From contig CAVYXF010000010.1 of assembly GCA_963772335.1 (NCBI GenBank), positions 248,001 to 312,000 on the forward strand: 64,000 nucleotides of DNA, given 5' to 3'. The translations under genes were made by a program, and so were the position numbers. Of this stretch, positions 17,460-27,237 are shown piece after piece (position 1 is the stretch's first letter; each line of letters starts with the position of its first letter). Under the pieces are notes generated by a model. It saw only the letters and a list, made by a program, of their open reading frames with translations, was not told where the DNA came from and did not search any database. Source of the DNA: CAVYXF01 sp963772335 (GTDB taxonomy: Bacteria; Pseudomonadota; Alphaproteobacteria; Rhizobiales; Rhodomicrobiaceae).

Positions 17460-18011
17460 TCAGTTTCCGGCTGTGACGAGCCGCGTCTCGACTGGCTTCG
17501 CCCGGGTCACCGTGTCGTAGACCGGCGAGAGCGAGGTGGCCGCCTCGAGGATTTCCTGCAGCATCTGCGGGCCGGCATCCAACTCGGCATGCACTGTGAG
17601 CTTCACATCCGATATGCCTGGCGGCATGGGCTTCAGGCCGAAAAAGCCGTTGAGGTCCATGGCGGCCTCGACGTCGACATTGAGGCTCTCCAGCGCCACG
17701 CCGCGCGCGGTCGCCTGGGCGGCGAATGTCCCAGTGACACAGGCGCCCAAGGCCGCAAGCAGCGTCTCGATAGCGGTCGGTCCAGTGTTTTCGCCCAGGA
17801 GCTCTAGCGGGTGATCGCCTCGCAGCGTGAAGTGGCGCGGCACGACATCACCGAGTTGCTGAATACTGCGGGTGTGAACATCGAGGCCGAAGCCGCCGTC
17901 CCACGCCACGTTGCTGCGCCAGGTCAGCCGGCCGGCTTCCGGATGCTCGCGTATACCATCCACGGCTTCGGTCATCGCCTCGACCGTCCATCCATTCAAT
18001 TCCGTCATCAT
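17460..18011 (-). CDS. OsmC-family protein
   Basis: About 183 residues; two adjacent ATG codons at 18011 and 18008 follow AGGAG, and the second has the better spacing. OsmC/Ohr fold: the N-terminal strand region, then NTGPTAIETLLAALGACVTGTFAAQA, where the conserved Cys sits at the start of the central helix, and a C-terminal DTVTRAKPVETR. Members reduce organic hydroperoxides with two cysteines; only one clear catalytic Cys (in GACVTG) is seen, so peroxidase activity is doubtful. Divergent from a GlxA-type regulator across about 105 bases, which may control it. Confidence 0.85.
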   Translation of the reverse strand: MMTELNGWTVEAMTEAVDGIREHPEAGRLTWRSNVAWDGGFGLDVHTRSIQQLGDVVPRHFTLRGDHPLELLGENTGPTAIETLLAALGACVTGTFAAQATARGVALESLNVDVEAAMDLNGFFGLKPMPPGISDVKLTVHAELDAGPQMLQEILEAATSLSPVYDTVTRAKPVETRLVTAGN

Positions 18012-18116
18012 GATCTCCTTTCATGGGGGTTGCGTCCTTCAAATCTGCGGGTTGCGGTGCCGAATAACGAGTGCCAAACTCGTCAGGACCGATCCGTTTC
18101 CGTCAAAGGCAGGATA

Positions 18117-19169
18117 GTGAGCAGCGCCACTCGCCCATTGCATGTCAGCCTGATCGCCACGCCGGATGCGCAGGTCTCGCCGCTTAGCGGCCTTTACGAG
18201 ACGCTCAATGCCTTCGGGCTGCTCGCGAATTTCGAGCCGGACATTCCGAAGCAGCCATTCGTCGTCGAGATCGTGGCCGAGGACCGCGCGCCCGTTGAGG
18301 GCGCGAGCGGCCTGCCGCTGGGCGCGCATCGGGGATGTGGAGAGATCGGCCGCACCGACATCGCCATTGTGCCGTTGATGATGGTTGAAGGGCCCGACTG
18401 GGTGCCCGGCCGTTATCCGCGGCTCACGGAGTGGCTGCGCCGCATGCATGAGGCGGGCGCGCAGCTCTGCTCGACCTGCACCGGCGTGCTCCTGCTCGCC
18501 GAGACCGGGCCTCTGGACGGCGGCGAAGCGACGATCCACTGGGCCTTCGCCCCGACCTTCGAGCGCAATTTCCCAGGGGTACGCCTGCGCACCGAGGAGG
18601 TACTTGTCACCGCCGGCCGGCGCGAAGAGTTCATCATGACGGGCGGCGTTACCTCATGGCATGACCTGGCACTCTATCTGATCACGCAGCATGTCGGCCC
18701 GTCCGCGGCGGGCGCGATGGCGCGGCTCCTGATGCTGCAATGGCATGGTGAGGGGCAGGCACCCTATGTCACATTCTCCGCGCCGCGCGACCATGGGGAC
18801 GGGCTGGTCCTGGAGCTGCAGGACTGGTTGGTCCACCACTATATGGTCGCGAGCCCCGTCGAGGAGATGGTCACCCGCTCGGGCCTGTCAGCGCGCAGTC
18901 TCGAGCGCCGTTTCGCAGTAGCGACGGGGCTTACGCCGATGACTTACGTTCAGGCCCTCAGAATCGAGCGCGCCAAACAGCGGCTGGAGGGTACGAGCCA
19001 GCCAGTCGAGGCGATCAGCGCCGAGGTCGGCTACGATAATGCCGCCTTCTTCCGCCGCCTGTTCAAGCGAAGGACGCGCCTCACGCCCGGCGCCTATCGG
19101 CGCAAGTTTCGCGCCCCCCGCCTTTCAGGGTTGAAGGGTGGCGAATCAAGTGGTGCGAGACGGGAGTAA
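18117..19169 (+). CDS. GlxA-family transcriptional regulator (DJ-1/PfpI + AraC)
   Basis: 350 residues from a GTG start at 18117 with AGGCAGGA upstream; the longer open frame overlaps the OsmC gene on the other strand and has no family homology there. A DJ-1/PfpI domain occupies about residues 8-190, with an elbow-like CSTCTGVLLLAETG. The C-terminal AraC domain has two helix-turn-helix units: VEEMVTRSGLSARSLERRFA and VEAISAEVGYDNAAFFRRLF, ending in a TPGAYRR motif. Such proteins are DNA-binding activators without protease activity. OsmC, transcribed away from it, is the likeliest target. Confidence 0.88.
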   Translation: MSSATRPLHVSLIATPDAQVSPLSGLYETLNAFGLLANFEPDIPKQPFVVEIVAEDRAPVEGASGLPLGAHRGCGEIGRTDIAIVPLMMVEGPDWVPGRYPRLTEWLRRMHEAGAQLCSTCTGVLLLAETGPLDGGEATIHWAFAPTFERNFPGVRLRTEEVLVTAGRREEFIMTGGVTSWHDLALYLITQHVGPSAAGAMARLLMLQWHGEGQAPYVTFSAPRDHGDGLVLELQDWLVHHYMVASPVEEMVTRSGLSARSLERRFAVATGLTPMTYVQALRIERAKQRLEGTSQPVEAISAEVGYDNAAFFRRLFKRRTRLTPGAYRRKFRAPRLSGLKGGESSGARRE

Positions 19170-19236
19170 ATCGGGGCCTCAAGAAGCGCTTAAAGGCACG
19201 GTGTCCGTTTAGCTTCCGCACACTGTGCAAGAGAAG

Positions 19237-19632
19237 TTAGCCAACCCGCTCATAGCAGATGAACTCGAGTAACGATCCGTCGGGATCGCGAAAATACAAG
19301 CTGGTTCCCCGACCTTTGGCCCCGAACCGCTCGACCGGGCCAAGCTCTATCGCCACTCCGTGCTCTTGAAGATGAGCCGCTGCCTCGTCCACCGATCCAG
19401 GCCACACAAAACAGAGATCGCTGCCGCCCGGCATGACGGGCAGCTTGGCGCGGGGCTGCCCGATTTGATCGGGGCGATGGCAGTTGAGCTGCACATCACC
19501 GAAGCGATAGACATAGCCCCTTCCATGCGGTACGGGCGTCGCTCCGAGAACGTCGCGGTAAAACGCCGTGGAGCGTTCCCAGTCGGATACGTGGATCACA
19601 CAGTGGTCGAGCTTAACTTCCATGACGTTCAT
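19237..19632 (-). CDS. VOC-family glyoxalase-like protein
   Basis: 131 residues (128 if the second ATG at 19623 is used). A single VOC domain: LDHCVIHVSDWERSTAFYRD with the first metal-ligand His, and GTSLYFRDPDGSLLEFICYE with the Glu ligand near the C-terminus. VOC enzymes include glyoxalases, dioxygenases and resistance proteins. It lies 21 bases downstream of a flavin monooxygenase gene on the same strand, so the two probably form an operon acting on one substrate. The reaction is not determined. Confidence 0.85.
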   Translation of the reverse strand: MNVMEVKLDHCVIHVSDWERSTAFYRDVLGATPVPHGRGYVYRFGDVQLNCHRPDQIGQPRAKLPVMPGGSDLCFVWPGSVDEAAAHLQEHGVAIELGPVERFGAKGRGTSLYFRDPDGSLLEFICYERVG

Positions 19633-19653
19633 CCGGTCCGAGAGTTTCTCACA

Positions 19654-20874
19654 TCAGCCAGCCTGCGGCGTTCGGATATGCTCTGGACGGATGCCGATCC
19701 CGAACAGGCGCGCCGGGATGCGTTGCAGGATGGGAAACCACTGTAACAGCTTGACCGCAAACGGCGTCTTGATGGGTCCGGTGTTTCTGAGGGCGCGGCT
19801 CAGCACCTTGTCGTGAATTTGAGCTTGGACCCATTGGACGATGCGCATCGGCAGGAAGCGGCGCCTCTGAATTGCCTCAAGATGCCTGGCGTTGACCGTG
19901 CGTGCGGCGAGCGGCGCGGCCAGGATATTGGCCGCAGCAACCGCATCCTGGATGGCAAGGTTAATGCCGACCCCGCCGACAGGCGACATCGCATGCGCGG
20001 CATCCCCGATGCAGATGAGGCCGGGCCGATGCCATTGCTCCAGCCGGTCGATGGCGACCGTCAGCAGCTTGATGTCGTCCCAGCTCCCCAGTTCTTCGAT
20101 CCGATCCTGCACGAAAGGCGACATGGCGACCACGCGATCGCGGAACGCCGGCAGACCACGCTGCTTGACCTCGTCGATGCCCCCCTTGGGGATCACGAAG
20201 GCGCACTGCCAATAATCACCTCGGTTGAGCATCACCATCATAGCGCCGGGCTCGATATGCCCGAATGTCTCCGTCGTATCGCTTTTGCGGCGCGACAGCC
20301 GGAACCATAGGACGTCAATCGGAGCGCCGATTTTCTTCACCAGAAGTCCAGCACGCTCGCGCACCGTCGAATGGCGGCCATCGCAGCCGACCACGAGATC
20401 GGCGTGAACGTCGAGCGGACCCGCCGGCGTCTGCGCCCGCACCCCGACGACACAGCCCTGCTCCTCGATCAGATCGGTAACCTCGGCCTGCATATGGTCG
20501 AAGCCGGAATAGCGCTTGCCATGCTCGGCGAGAAAATTCAGGAAATTCCATTGCGGCATGAGCGCGACGAAACGGCAGTGTGTCGGTAGATGGGTGAAGT
20601 CGCCGATGGTGATGCGCTCATCGCCGATCTGCGCCGTCAGGTGGCGAACTTCTTCATGCGGGAGCTTGAGGAATTCCTCGATCAGCCCGAGCTCGACTAT
20701 CAGCTCGAGCGTGGAGGGGTGCACGGTGTCGCCGCGGAAATCGCGCAGGAAATCCTTGTGCTTTTCCAGCACCACGACGGGCACACCCGCCCGGGCGAGG
20801 AGATAGCCGAGCATCATTCCCGCCGGGCCACCGCCGACCACGCAACAGGTTGTTTGGATCACGGGTGCCGCCAT
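19654..20874 (-). CDS. FAD-dependent aromatic monooxygenase, group A
   Basis: 406 residues from the ATG at 20874; a TTG six bases earlier is less likely. Three flavoprotein hydroxylase motifs are present: GGGPAGMMLGYLLARAG at the N-terminus, LVVGCDGRHSTVR in the middle, and LICIGDAAHAMSPVGGVGIN near residue 290. This is the p-hydroxybenzoate hydroxylase/UbiH fold, which uses NAD(P)H and O2 to hydroxylate an aromatic or polyketide-like ring. The downstream VOC gene may act on the product. Substrate unknown. Confidence 0.88.
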   Translation of the reverse strand: MAAPVIQTTCCVVGGGPAGMMLGYLLARAGVPVVVLEKHKDFLRDFRGDTVHPSTLELIVELGLIEEFLKLPHEEVRHLTAQIGDERITIGDFTHLPTHCRFVALMPQWNFLNFLAEHGKRYSGFDHMQAEVTDLIEEQGCVVGVRAQTPAGPLDVHADLVVGCDGRHSTVRERAGLLVKKIGAPIDVLWFRLSRRKSDTTETFGHIEPGAMMVMLNRGDYWQCAFVIPKGGIDEVKQRGLPAFRDRVVAMSPFVQDRIEELGSWDDIKLLTVAIDRLEQWHRPGLICIGDAAHAMSPVGGVGINLAIQDAVAAANILAAPLAARTVNARHLEAIQRRRFLPMRIVQWVQAQIHDKVLSRALRNTGPIKTPFAVKLLQWFPILQRIPARLFGIGIRPEHIRTPQAG

Positions 20875-20985
20875 GGTCAATACCTCGAAGGTAAAACGCG
20901 GTCACACTCGTGGGTTCCATGCGGCCATGCCGCCTGGCGGGCTTGGCTTGGCATTCCACGCTTATAGGAATGCGCGCGTCGCAGG

Positions 20986-21792
20986 CTATTCCGCAGCCAG
21001 GACCTTGATAAAAGCCGCACCGACCAGCTGCTGACCCGTGCTGTTCAAATGCCCACCGTCATTTGTCAAATCCTGGCGCATGACTTCGATCGGCTTGCCA
21101 TCGTCCGTGGTCGCCGCTTCGGCTTCAAGCTTGGCAATATCGAAGAGATGGCTGTTGTCGAACTCACGACGCAAAGTGTCGTTGAATTCCTTCCGCTTGG
21201 CATTGTCCGCTATATCATTCGGCCCCCGACCGATCATCTTCTTGACCCAGGCTTTCGGTCCTCCGGGAATGGCGGTGAGCGGCGCGGTTACCGCCACGAA
21301 ACGTGTGGAGGGATAGCTCGCCTGAAGTTTGTTGATGGCCGAGATGTAATTCTTCGCGATCGCCGCGGCATCGCTCTGACGATCGAAGTCCACATAGCAA
21401 AGCTTAACGAGCGCAACGTCGGCCTGACCGAACGGTGCAGACTTTAGCGTATTAAGATAGTCGCCGATCTTTCCAGCCGGATCGCCATTCTGGCCGACCT
21501 TGAAGTGATAAATGCCGGGTTCGCTGCCTTCTGCATGCCGGCTTTCGATAATGTTGATCGACACGCCATTTTTCTTAGCCAGCTCTTTGACGCCGTCGAG
21601 GATGTTCTCGCCGACGGATTGGTGCGCGAACACCACACGCCGTTTCGAAGCCGTTTCGATCTCTGCTTTGGTTACGGACACAAGCTGCTCCTGAGTTTGA
21701 TCGGCATAGCTAAAAGCAATCGGGTAAAGGAAACAGGCGCCGAGGATTGCCGCAACTCCAACCAAGGCACGCGATCGAAAGCAAATGTTCAT
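20986..21792 (-). CDS. Exported SGNH-hydrolase-like protein
   Basis: 268 residues. A signal peptide or anchor covers about residues 1-30. Although not annotated by a strong family match, two catalytic-looking blocks stand at the right ends: FAHQSVGENI with His57 and Ser59, and DLTNDGGHLNSTGQQ with Asp245 and His248, the typical last block (D-x2-H) of SGNH/GDSL esterases. The first block departs from canonical GDSL. An envelope esterase or deacetylase is a reasonable inference. It is a lone gene flanked by a monooxygenase and carbonic anhydrase. Confidence 0.65.
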   Translation of the reverse strand: MNICFRSRALVGVAAILGACFLYPIAFSYADQTQEQLVSVTKAEIETASKRRVVFAHQSVGENILDGVKELAKKNGVSINIIESRHAEGSEPGIYHFKVGQNGDPAGKIGDYLNTLKSAPFGQADVALVKLCYVDFDRQSDAAAIAKNYISAINKLQASYPSTRFVAVTAPLTAIPGGPKAWVKKMIGRGPNDIADNAKRKEFNDTLRREFDNSHLFDIAKLEAEAATTDDGKPIEVMRQDLTNDGGHLNSTGQQLVGAAFIKVLAAE

Positions 21793-21921
21793 GAGAATCC
21801 CTCCGTAGCTGATCGTATACGCAGAAATGGCCGGAAAATTCCCTTTCGTCCTTTTAATGAAGAAAATAGTACGGAAATGTGTAAGCCGCGAAAAATCCGG
21901 CGATAAACGTCTCAGGGCAGC

Positions 21922-22533
21922 TCAGCCCTTGGCCTCCTTCCCGGTTACGCCACAGCCCAAATCATGCAGGAGGCCGCGATCGAGGCCGTAAATCCAGCCA
22001 TGCAGAGTCAGCTCCTGTCCCCGGCTCCAGGCCCGGCGGATAATCGGCGAGTGCGCCACGTTTTGCACCTGCGCGCGCACATTGGCCTCGCAGAGATAAT
22101 CGACGCGGGCCTCGTCGTTCGCCCTGCCGGCGAGCTCGGCTTCGTGATTGCGGGTCATCTCCTTAATCGGCTCCAGCCAGTGATCGATCAACCCGCTGCT
22201 CGAGCCCTCGAAGGCGGCCCGCACGCCGCCACAGCCATAATGGCCGCAAACGATCACATGCTTCACCTTGAGCACCTCGACGGCATATTGCATCACGGAC
22301 ATGCAGTTAAGATCGGCGGCGTAGACCAGGTTCGCTACATTGCGGTGCACGAACACCTCGCCGGGATCGAGACCAGCTATGACATTGGAGGGGACGCGGC
22401 TATCGGAGCAGCCGATCCAGAACAGCTCCGGGGATTGCTGCTGCGCCAGGCGCTTAAAGTAACTCGGATCAGCCTCGGTGCGCTCACGCGCCCATTGCGC
22501 GTTGCGCTCAAAAATATGAGACAGCGATGCCAT
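21922..22533 (-). CDS. Beta-class carbonic anhydrase
   Basis: 203 residues from the ATG at 22533; GGAG stands five bases upstream, whereas a GTG at 22539 would abut it. Zinc ligands Cys42, His98 and Cys101 are clear (GCSDSR and CGHYGCGG), with the Asp44-Arg46 dyad. It interconverts CO2 and bicarbonate in the cytoplasm. The sequence matches the bacterial Can/CynT clade, and length is usual. No carboxysome, cyanase or transporter gene is nearby. Confidence 0.93.
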   Translation of the reverse strand: MASLSHIFERNAQWARERTEADPSYFKRLAQQQSPELFWIGCSDSRVPSNVIAGLDPGEVFVHRNVANLVYAADLNCMSVMQYAVEVLKVKHVIVCGHYGCGGVRAAFEGSSSGLIDHWLEPIKEMTRNHEAELAGRANDEARVDYLCEANVRAQVQNVAHSPIIRRAWSRGQELTLHGWIYGLDRGLLHDLGCGVTGKEAKG

Positions 22534-22717
22534 GCTCACTCCGACGTAATGGCGCCTATCCTATGTTCCACTATGCAGATCGCGGCGGCCAGGGCAATTT
22601 TGCAGTGCAACAAGGGCAGCGGCGATCTGGCGGGGGAACATTGACCTGCCACAGTCTGGAGGCCATAGTAGCCGCACATCATGACTCGCATTGCGCATGA
22701 AGAGGTGAGACGCGGTC

Positions 22718-23746
22718 GTGTCGCTGTTGACAAGCATTCGTAAGGCACTGTTTTTCTCAAGATTCCGGCGCTCGGCCTCGTGGTTGGCGGCGTCCGCCCT
22801 GGTGCTCTGCACCGCGGGCGCCGACGCGCAGCGTTATGACAACCGGCAGGACCGCTGCCAGGAGCTTGAACGCCAGCTCGTAAGCGATTGGCAGCTTAAC
22901 AACAATCCCAACGCAACCTCGCGGATTGACCAGCAGCTGGCCGATCAAGACCGTAACTATCGCCGTATGCAGGCCGAGGCCGACCGGCGCGAATGTTACG
23001 AGGACATGTTCATCTTCGGGCGCTCGCTGCGCCGGACACCGGCTTGCATCCAGATCGACAATGAGATCGAGGCGGCGCGGCGGGCGATCGCCAATCTGCG
23101 CCAGCAGCGTGATGCGATCAACTCCTCCGCCGCGCGGCGGGGCCGCCGCGACGATCTCGTCGCCGAGCTTGCCCGGAACGGGTGCGGTGATAATTATGCG
23201 CATGAATATGAGCAGCAGCGCCGCCGGCGCTCGAACTCGTTCTTCTCGCTCTGGGAGGATGAGGACAGCGATAACAATGGCGGCTATTCCGCGCCCCTGC
23301 CGCAGCAGACTTTGCCGTTCGCCTCTTACCGTACGATGTGCGTGCGCAGCTGCGACGGCTATTACTTCCCGATCAGCTTCGCCACGATCTCCAGCCACTT
23401 TAAGGATGACGAGGCCAAGTGCCATTCGCTTTGCGCGGCGCCGTCAGATCTTTATATCTATCGCAATCCGGGCGAAGAAGTCGAGCAGATGGTAACCCTC
23501 GACGGCCGGGCTTACGCCCAGAGCAAAAATGCCTTCAAGCATCGCAAAACCTACGTAAAGGGCTGCTCCTGCAAGCCGGAGGAATATTCGCTGCAGGAGA
23601 TCAACCAGTCGGAGCAAGGATCGCGCAAGCAGGCCGATGCCAGCCCGGCGCCTGCTGCCACCAGCAACGCCACCGCCAAAAGCGCTCCCCCGCCGGCCGA
23701 TGCCATAACCGGCGGACCGCAATCACCGCAAAGTCGCCGGCAATAG
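22718..23746 (+). CDS. Exported DUF2865 protein
   Basis: 342 residues from a GTG start at 22718. A signal peptide ends near AGADAQ38. The middle is a helical, Arg/Gln-rich region with conserved cysteines. The DUF2865 signature is near residue 205: MCVRSCDGYYFPISF, then CHSLCAAP, then VTLDGRAYAQSKNAFKHR and a GCSC pair. This family is confined largely to Rhizobiales and has no known function; the conserved cysteine pairs suggest disulfides in the periplasm. The C-terminus is a low-complexity Ala/Pro/Ser tail. It converges with the TPR-CHAT gene. Confidence 0.85.
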   Translation: MSLLTSIRKALFFSRFRRSASWLAASALVLCTAGADAQRYDNRQDRCQELERQLVSDWQLNNNPNATSRIDQQLADQDRNYRRMQAEADRRECYEDMFIFGRSLRRTPACIQIDNEIEAARRAIANLRQQRDAINSSAARRGRRDDLVAELARNGCGDNYAHEYEQQRRRRSNSFFSLWEDEDSDNNGGYSAPLPQQTLPFASYRTMCVRSCDGYYFPISFATISSHFKDDEAKCHSLCAAPSDLYIYRNPGEEVEQMVTLDGRAYAQSKNAFKHRKTYVKGCSCKPEEYSLQEINQSEQGSRKQADASPAPAATSNATAKSAPPPADAITGGPQSPQSRRQ

Positions 23747-23844
23747 CCAGCGGCCTTATTTGCGATCCCGGATCAGCTCCGGCGAGCTGTGCGCAGCGGG
23801 ATTGCCAGAACCGTTGCGCCCTTGCTGTTGGTCGCCTCGCCGCT

Positions 23845-26800
23845 TCAGTTCCTCTCTCCACGGCTCGTTGCGGGCACACCAACAACGACGAACGGCGCCC
23901 AGTGAGCCGGATGCGCTTCCGCGGCGGTTGAGCCATCGATCATCTTGACCATCGCCAACCGGAGAGCTTCCGCATAACTCATGCTCTGGCTGCGGCCCAC
24001 CGAGGAAAGAGCCGTTGTGATCAGCTTGACGGTTGCGCCGGAATGCACTGCCCAATGCGACACCAAGAGGGAGCGCGCCCCGGCATACAGAAAAGACCGC
24101 GCAAGTCCAGCAAGCGCGTCACTGTCGCTCGCTCCGCCTGCCGCCGTATTGCAGGCCGAAAGAATGACCAAATCCGCATCGAGCTTGAGCGCACCGATCT
24201 CGCTTGCCGAAAGATAGCCGTCATCGTCCTGTGTGGCCGTTGCGGGCGGCGTCAGCAGGAGGCCGGGCTCGGAAATTCCGATGGCCTCACCGGCGAGCGC
24301 GGCATGAGTGGCAAAGTGCAGCATGCGATAGCGGGCCAGCGTCTGCTTGTCGTTCATGCGCTTGATGCTTGTCTCGGTCGCGTTCTTGCCAAGCCAAACC
24401 GCGGCCGCGTCAGCATTGAGGCTGCCTGCGACGGCGCATACCTCATCCGTGGTCTCGGGCAGGGGCGCCTGGCTTCGCAGAAAACCGACATCCGCCAGCC
24501 CGCCCGTTGTGATCACCCGTCCCGTCCTGTCGGACAAACCGGCCATCCCAATGGAGCGCGCGCGATTTTGGAGGTTGCAGCTCTGGGTGGCGCGCGCTAG
24601 CTCCGCAAGGGGGGCATATCGCTTATCTGGCCCGTCGAGCAGCGGATCGCCGAAGGCGAGATAGGCTTCAGGAGCGGCACTGCCTCTGGCCCGCCGCCGC
24701 AGGGCCGGGAGCGAGGAAATGGCAGGAAGGACGGTGATCGAGGCACGCCGCGCAAGCCAGTCCGCGTTCCGATAGACGCCCGGACTGTCCTGCGGCGAGG
24801 GCGTTGCGCCGGCAACCAGAACATGAAACGGCAATTGGGTGAGCGGCCCGGTCGGGACAACAATGAGCTGCTTGTCCTTGATGAGGTCTTCGACTGACGA
24901 GAAGAGCGTCTGGTAAAGCGTATGCGCGCGGGCCACGTCGAAGGGCGGTTGCCTGCCGGCCGCGATATCGGCCTCGTTGAAGTTCCGGCCTGTCAGCGTC
25001 GGGCAAGGCCCCTCTACGTCCCACGCGGTGGCATCGAGCCCGCAACGTAGGATCGTCACGTCGTCCTCGATCTGCTTGCGCGTCCGATCGACGCGCACCC
25101 AGCGTTCGGTTTCGGGGGTGACGACCCAGACAAACCCGTCCTTTCGCGTAAAGGTGACGGTGTAAAGCGCCTCGTTCGGCCTCAGGGCTTTGCGAACCTC
25201 GGCGACGCTTACAGGCTGCGGGCTGGCGAGCGCCAAATATTCGGGAAAGCGGGCGGAAAGCTCTGACGAAAGTTCGCCGAGGCGGCGGCGCACGGCTTCG
25301 GTCCTGTTGCGCAGATCGGCCTCGCCCTCCGTGCTCCTGGCCGAAGGCGCGCTGGATATGGCGGCAACGATCAACTTGTCGAGGGCTGCAAGCTGTCCCG
25401 TGAGATCCTGCTGCTCGCGCACAAGGGCGCTGAGCGGTCCTGAGCCGGCAGCAATGCGCGCCGACATCATGTTCACCGCGCTCGCCGCAGAGGACAGGGA
25501 AGCCCATTGATGAGCGGCGAAGCTTTCATCGAGAAGCACGGCCTTCTGTGCTAAGGGTGCCGTCCGCCAAAGCTCATAGCCGGCCCGCACCTGGCCCAGA
25601 AAGGCGTCGGTATATTTCTTGAGCTCGCGGTCAGGTTCATTCGTTCCGCTCGATGGTTCGGAACCGAGCAGGGCGGCACGCCTCAGCGTCCAGATCTGAT
25701 TGCCCTGCTTGTACTTGCTATAGGCCGCTTGCCAATCTCCGCTGGAGGCGAGATTGCCGGCAAGATTGGTCAGGCCCAGCGCAAAGTCTGGATGATCCTC
25801 GCGTACCGATTTTTGCTGGATCGCCAGTGCCTTTTCATAGAAGGGCCTGGCTTCGGCAAACCGCCCCAGCTCGTCAAGAATGACGGCGAGATTCGTCAGG
25901 CCCAAGGCAAGCTGGGGATGGTTCGGAGGGAGATTCTTCGATCTGATATCTACTTCGCGCCGCGCCAGCGGCTCGGCCTCGGCATAACGATCCTGATCGT
26001 GCAGAAAAGTCGCCAGACTATGCAGGCTGTTAGCAACCGACAGATCGCTTGGACCGCTCATTTTCTCGCGCATGGCAAGCGCCTGCCTAACGGAGCTCTC
26101 CGCTTCCGCGGTCTTGCCGGTGCGGGCAAGTGCTTCACCCAGATTATGAATGGCCGTTGCGACGGTGGGATGCTCGGCGCCGAAGGTCTTTTGCTGGATT
26201 GTGAGGGCGCGCCGGAACAGATTGATCGCCTCATCCGCACGCCCGCGCTCCATCAGCACCAGGCCGAGATTGTTGAGATTGACGGCGATGGTCGGATGAT
26301 TTGGTCCAACCGTCTTCTCGATGATGGCTATGGCCCGGCGCTGTAATTGCTCCGCCTCGCCGTAGCGGCTTTGCTCGCGAAACAGGTCCGACAGGTTATT
26401 GAGATTGGGCGCGAGGAACTGGTTGTCGGGGCCGTTGAAGCGCTCATTTCCCGCCAACGCCTGGCGCAAAAGGCGTTCGGCTTCCTCAGAGCGTCCCAGG
26501 GCGCGGATCGCCTCAGCCAAATTGTTCTGCGCCAGCGGAATGTAGGGGTGATTCGGCGGCAGATGCTTCTCGAACAAAGCAAGCGCCTGCCGGAAATACC
26601 GCTCCGCATCGGCGAAGCGCGAACGCAACTGGCTGAGCCTCCCGAGACTGATATACGTGGAGCCATATTCGGGATCGGACTCGGGAAGCACCTTGCGACG
26701 GATCACGATGACCCGTTGCAGCGTGCTTTCGGCTTTGTCGTAATTTGCCGTGGTGACGTAGATATCGGCCAGCTTGACGAGGCTGGCAGCAACATCGGCA

Positions 26801-27138
26801 TGTTCCTTGCCAAGAATTTGTTCGCGCTGCCGGAGCGCCTCTAAATGCAGTCGCTCGCCCTCTGCGTAATCCTGCTTCATGACCTGAAGGTCGCCAAGGA
26901 TCGCTATCTGTGTCGGGTAGAGCGGATGCCGCTTGCCGGCCATTTTCTCGATGGCCGAGAGAACGCGCTTCTCCACGGCGATGGCTTCGTCGAACTTTCC
27001 TTGCCGGGTGAGCTCGACCACCTGCTTGATCAACGCTACCGGATCGTCTTGGGCCCGTGCAGAACGTGGGCTGGATAAGAGGACGAGCAAGAGGAGGCCC
27101 AAACAGACCACGGCGCTGTTTCGAGAAAGGCAAAGCAT
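23845..27138 (-). CDS. Exported TPR-CHAT (caspase-like) protein
   Basis: 1097 residues. A signal peptide is clear (LGLLLLVLLSSPRSARAQ, cleavage near Ala29). Residues 30 to about 480 are tandem kinesin-light-chain-type tetratricopeptide repeats, recognisable by repeated HP-x-(I/V/L)-A-x-x-L-x-N-L blocks. The C-terminal third is a CHAT domain with the caspase-like dyad His945 (HFATHA) and Cys996 (LSACNT), ending in SHWAV and HWAPFVVVG. CHAT domains are clan CD peptidases related to separase and caspases. Export is unusual to find documented; target and trigger are unknown. No gene downstream suggests an obvious substrate, and no cas genes are present. Confidence 0.88.
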   Translation of the reverse strand: MLCLSRNSAVVCLGLLLLVLLSSPRSARAQDDPVALIKQVVELTRQGKFDEAIAVEKRVLSAIEKMAGKRHPLYPTQIAILGDLQVMKQDYAEGERLHLEALRQREQILGKEHADVAASLVKLADIYVTTANYDKAESTLQRVIVIRRKVLPESDPEYGSTYISLGRLSQLRSRFADAERYFRQALALFEKHLPPNHPYIPLAQNNLAEAIRALGRSEEAERLLRQALAGNERFNGPDNQFLAPNLNNLSDLFREQSRYGEAEQLQRRAIAIIEKTVGPNHPTIAVNLNNLGLVLMERGRADEAINLFRRALTIQQKTFGAEHPTVATAIHNLGEALARTGKTAEAESSVRQALAMREKMSGPSDLSVANSLHSLATFLHDQDRYAEAEPLARREVDIRSKNLPPNHPQLALGLTNLAVILDELGRFAEARPFYEKALAIQQKSVREDHPDFALGLTNLAGNLASSGDWQAAYSKYKQGNQIWTLRRAALLGSEPSSGTNEPDRELKKYTDAFLGQVRAGYELWRTAPLAQKAVLLDESFAAHQWASLSSAASAVNMMSARIAAGSGPLSALVREQQDLTGQLAALDKLIVAAISSAPSARSTEGEADLRNRTEAVRRRLGELSSELSARFPEYLALASPQPVSVAEVRKALRPNEALYTVTFTRKDGFVWVVTPETERWVRVDRTRKQIEDDVTILRCGLDATAWDVEGPCPTLTGRNFNEADIAAGRQPPFDVARAHTLYQTLFSSVEDLIKDKQLIVVPTGPLTQLPFHVLVAGATPSPQDSPGVYRNADWLARRASITVLPAISSLPALRRRARGSAAPEAYLAFGDPLLDGPDKRYAPLAELARATQSCNLQNRARSIGMAGLSDRTGRVITTGGLADVGFLRSQAPLPETTDEVCAVAGSLNADAAAVWLGKNATETSIKRMNDKQTLARYRMLHFATHAALAGEAIGISEPGLLLTPPATATQDDDGYLSASEIGALKLDADLVILSACNTAAGGASDSDALAGLARSFLYAGARSLLVSHWAVHSGATVKLITTALSSVGRSQSMSYAEALRLAMVKMIDGSTAAEAHPAHWAPFVVVGVPATSRGERN

Positions 27139-27237
27139 GGCGATCCTGTCGTTGCAACCACTGCGACACGGGCGCTGACGCTAGCGGCACTATGCGGCCA
27201 GCCGGAGGCGCGATCCTCGCTCGGCAATCCAACAGAC

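Noticed and set aside
23845..27138. The TPR-CHAT protein as part of a CRISPR type III-E system
   Set aside because: There are no cas genes or repeats in the window and the protein has a signal peptide, unlike the cytosolic CRISPR-linked forms.
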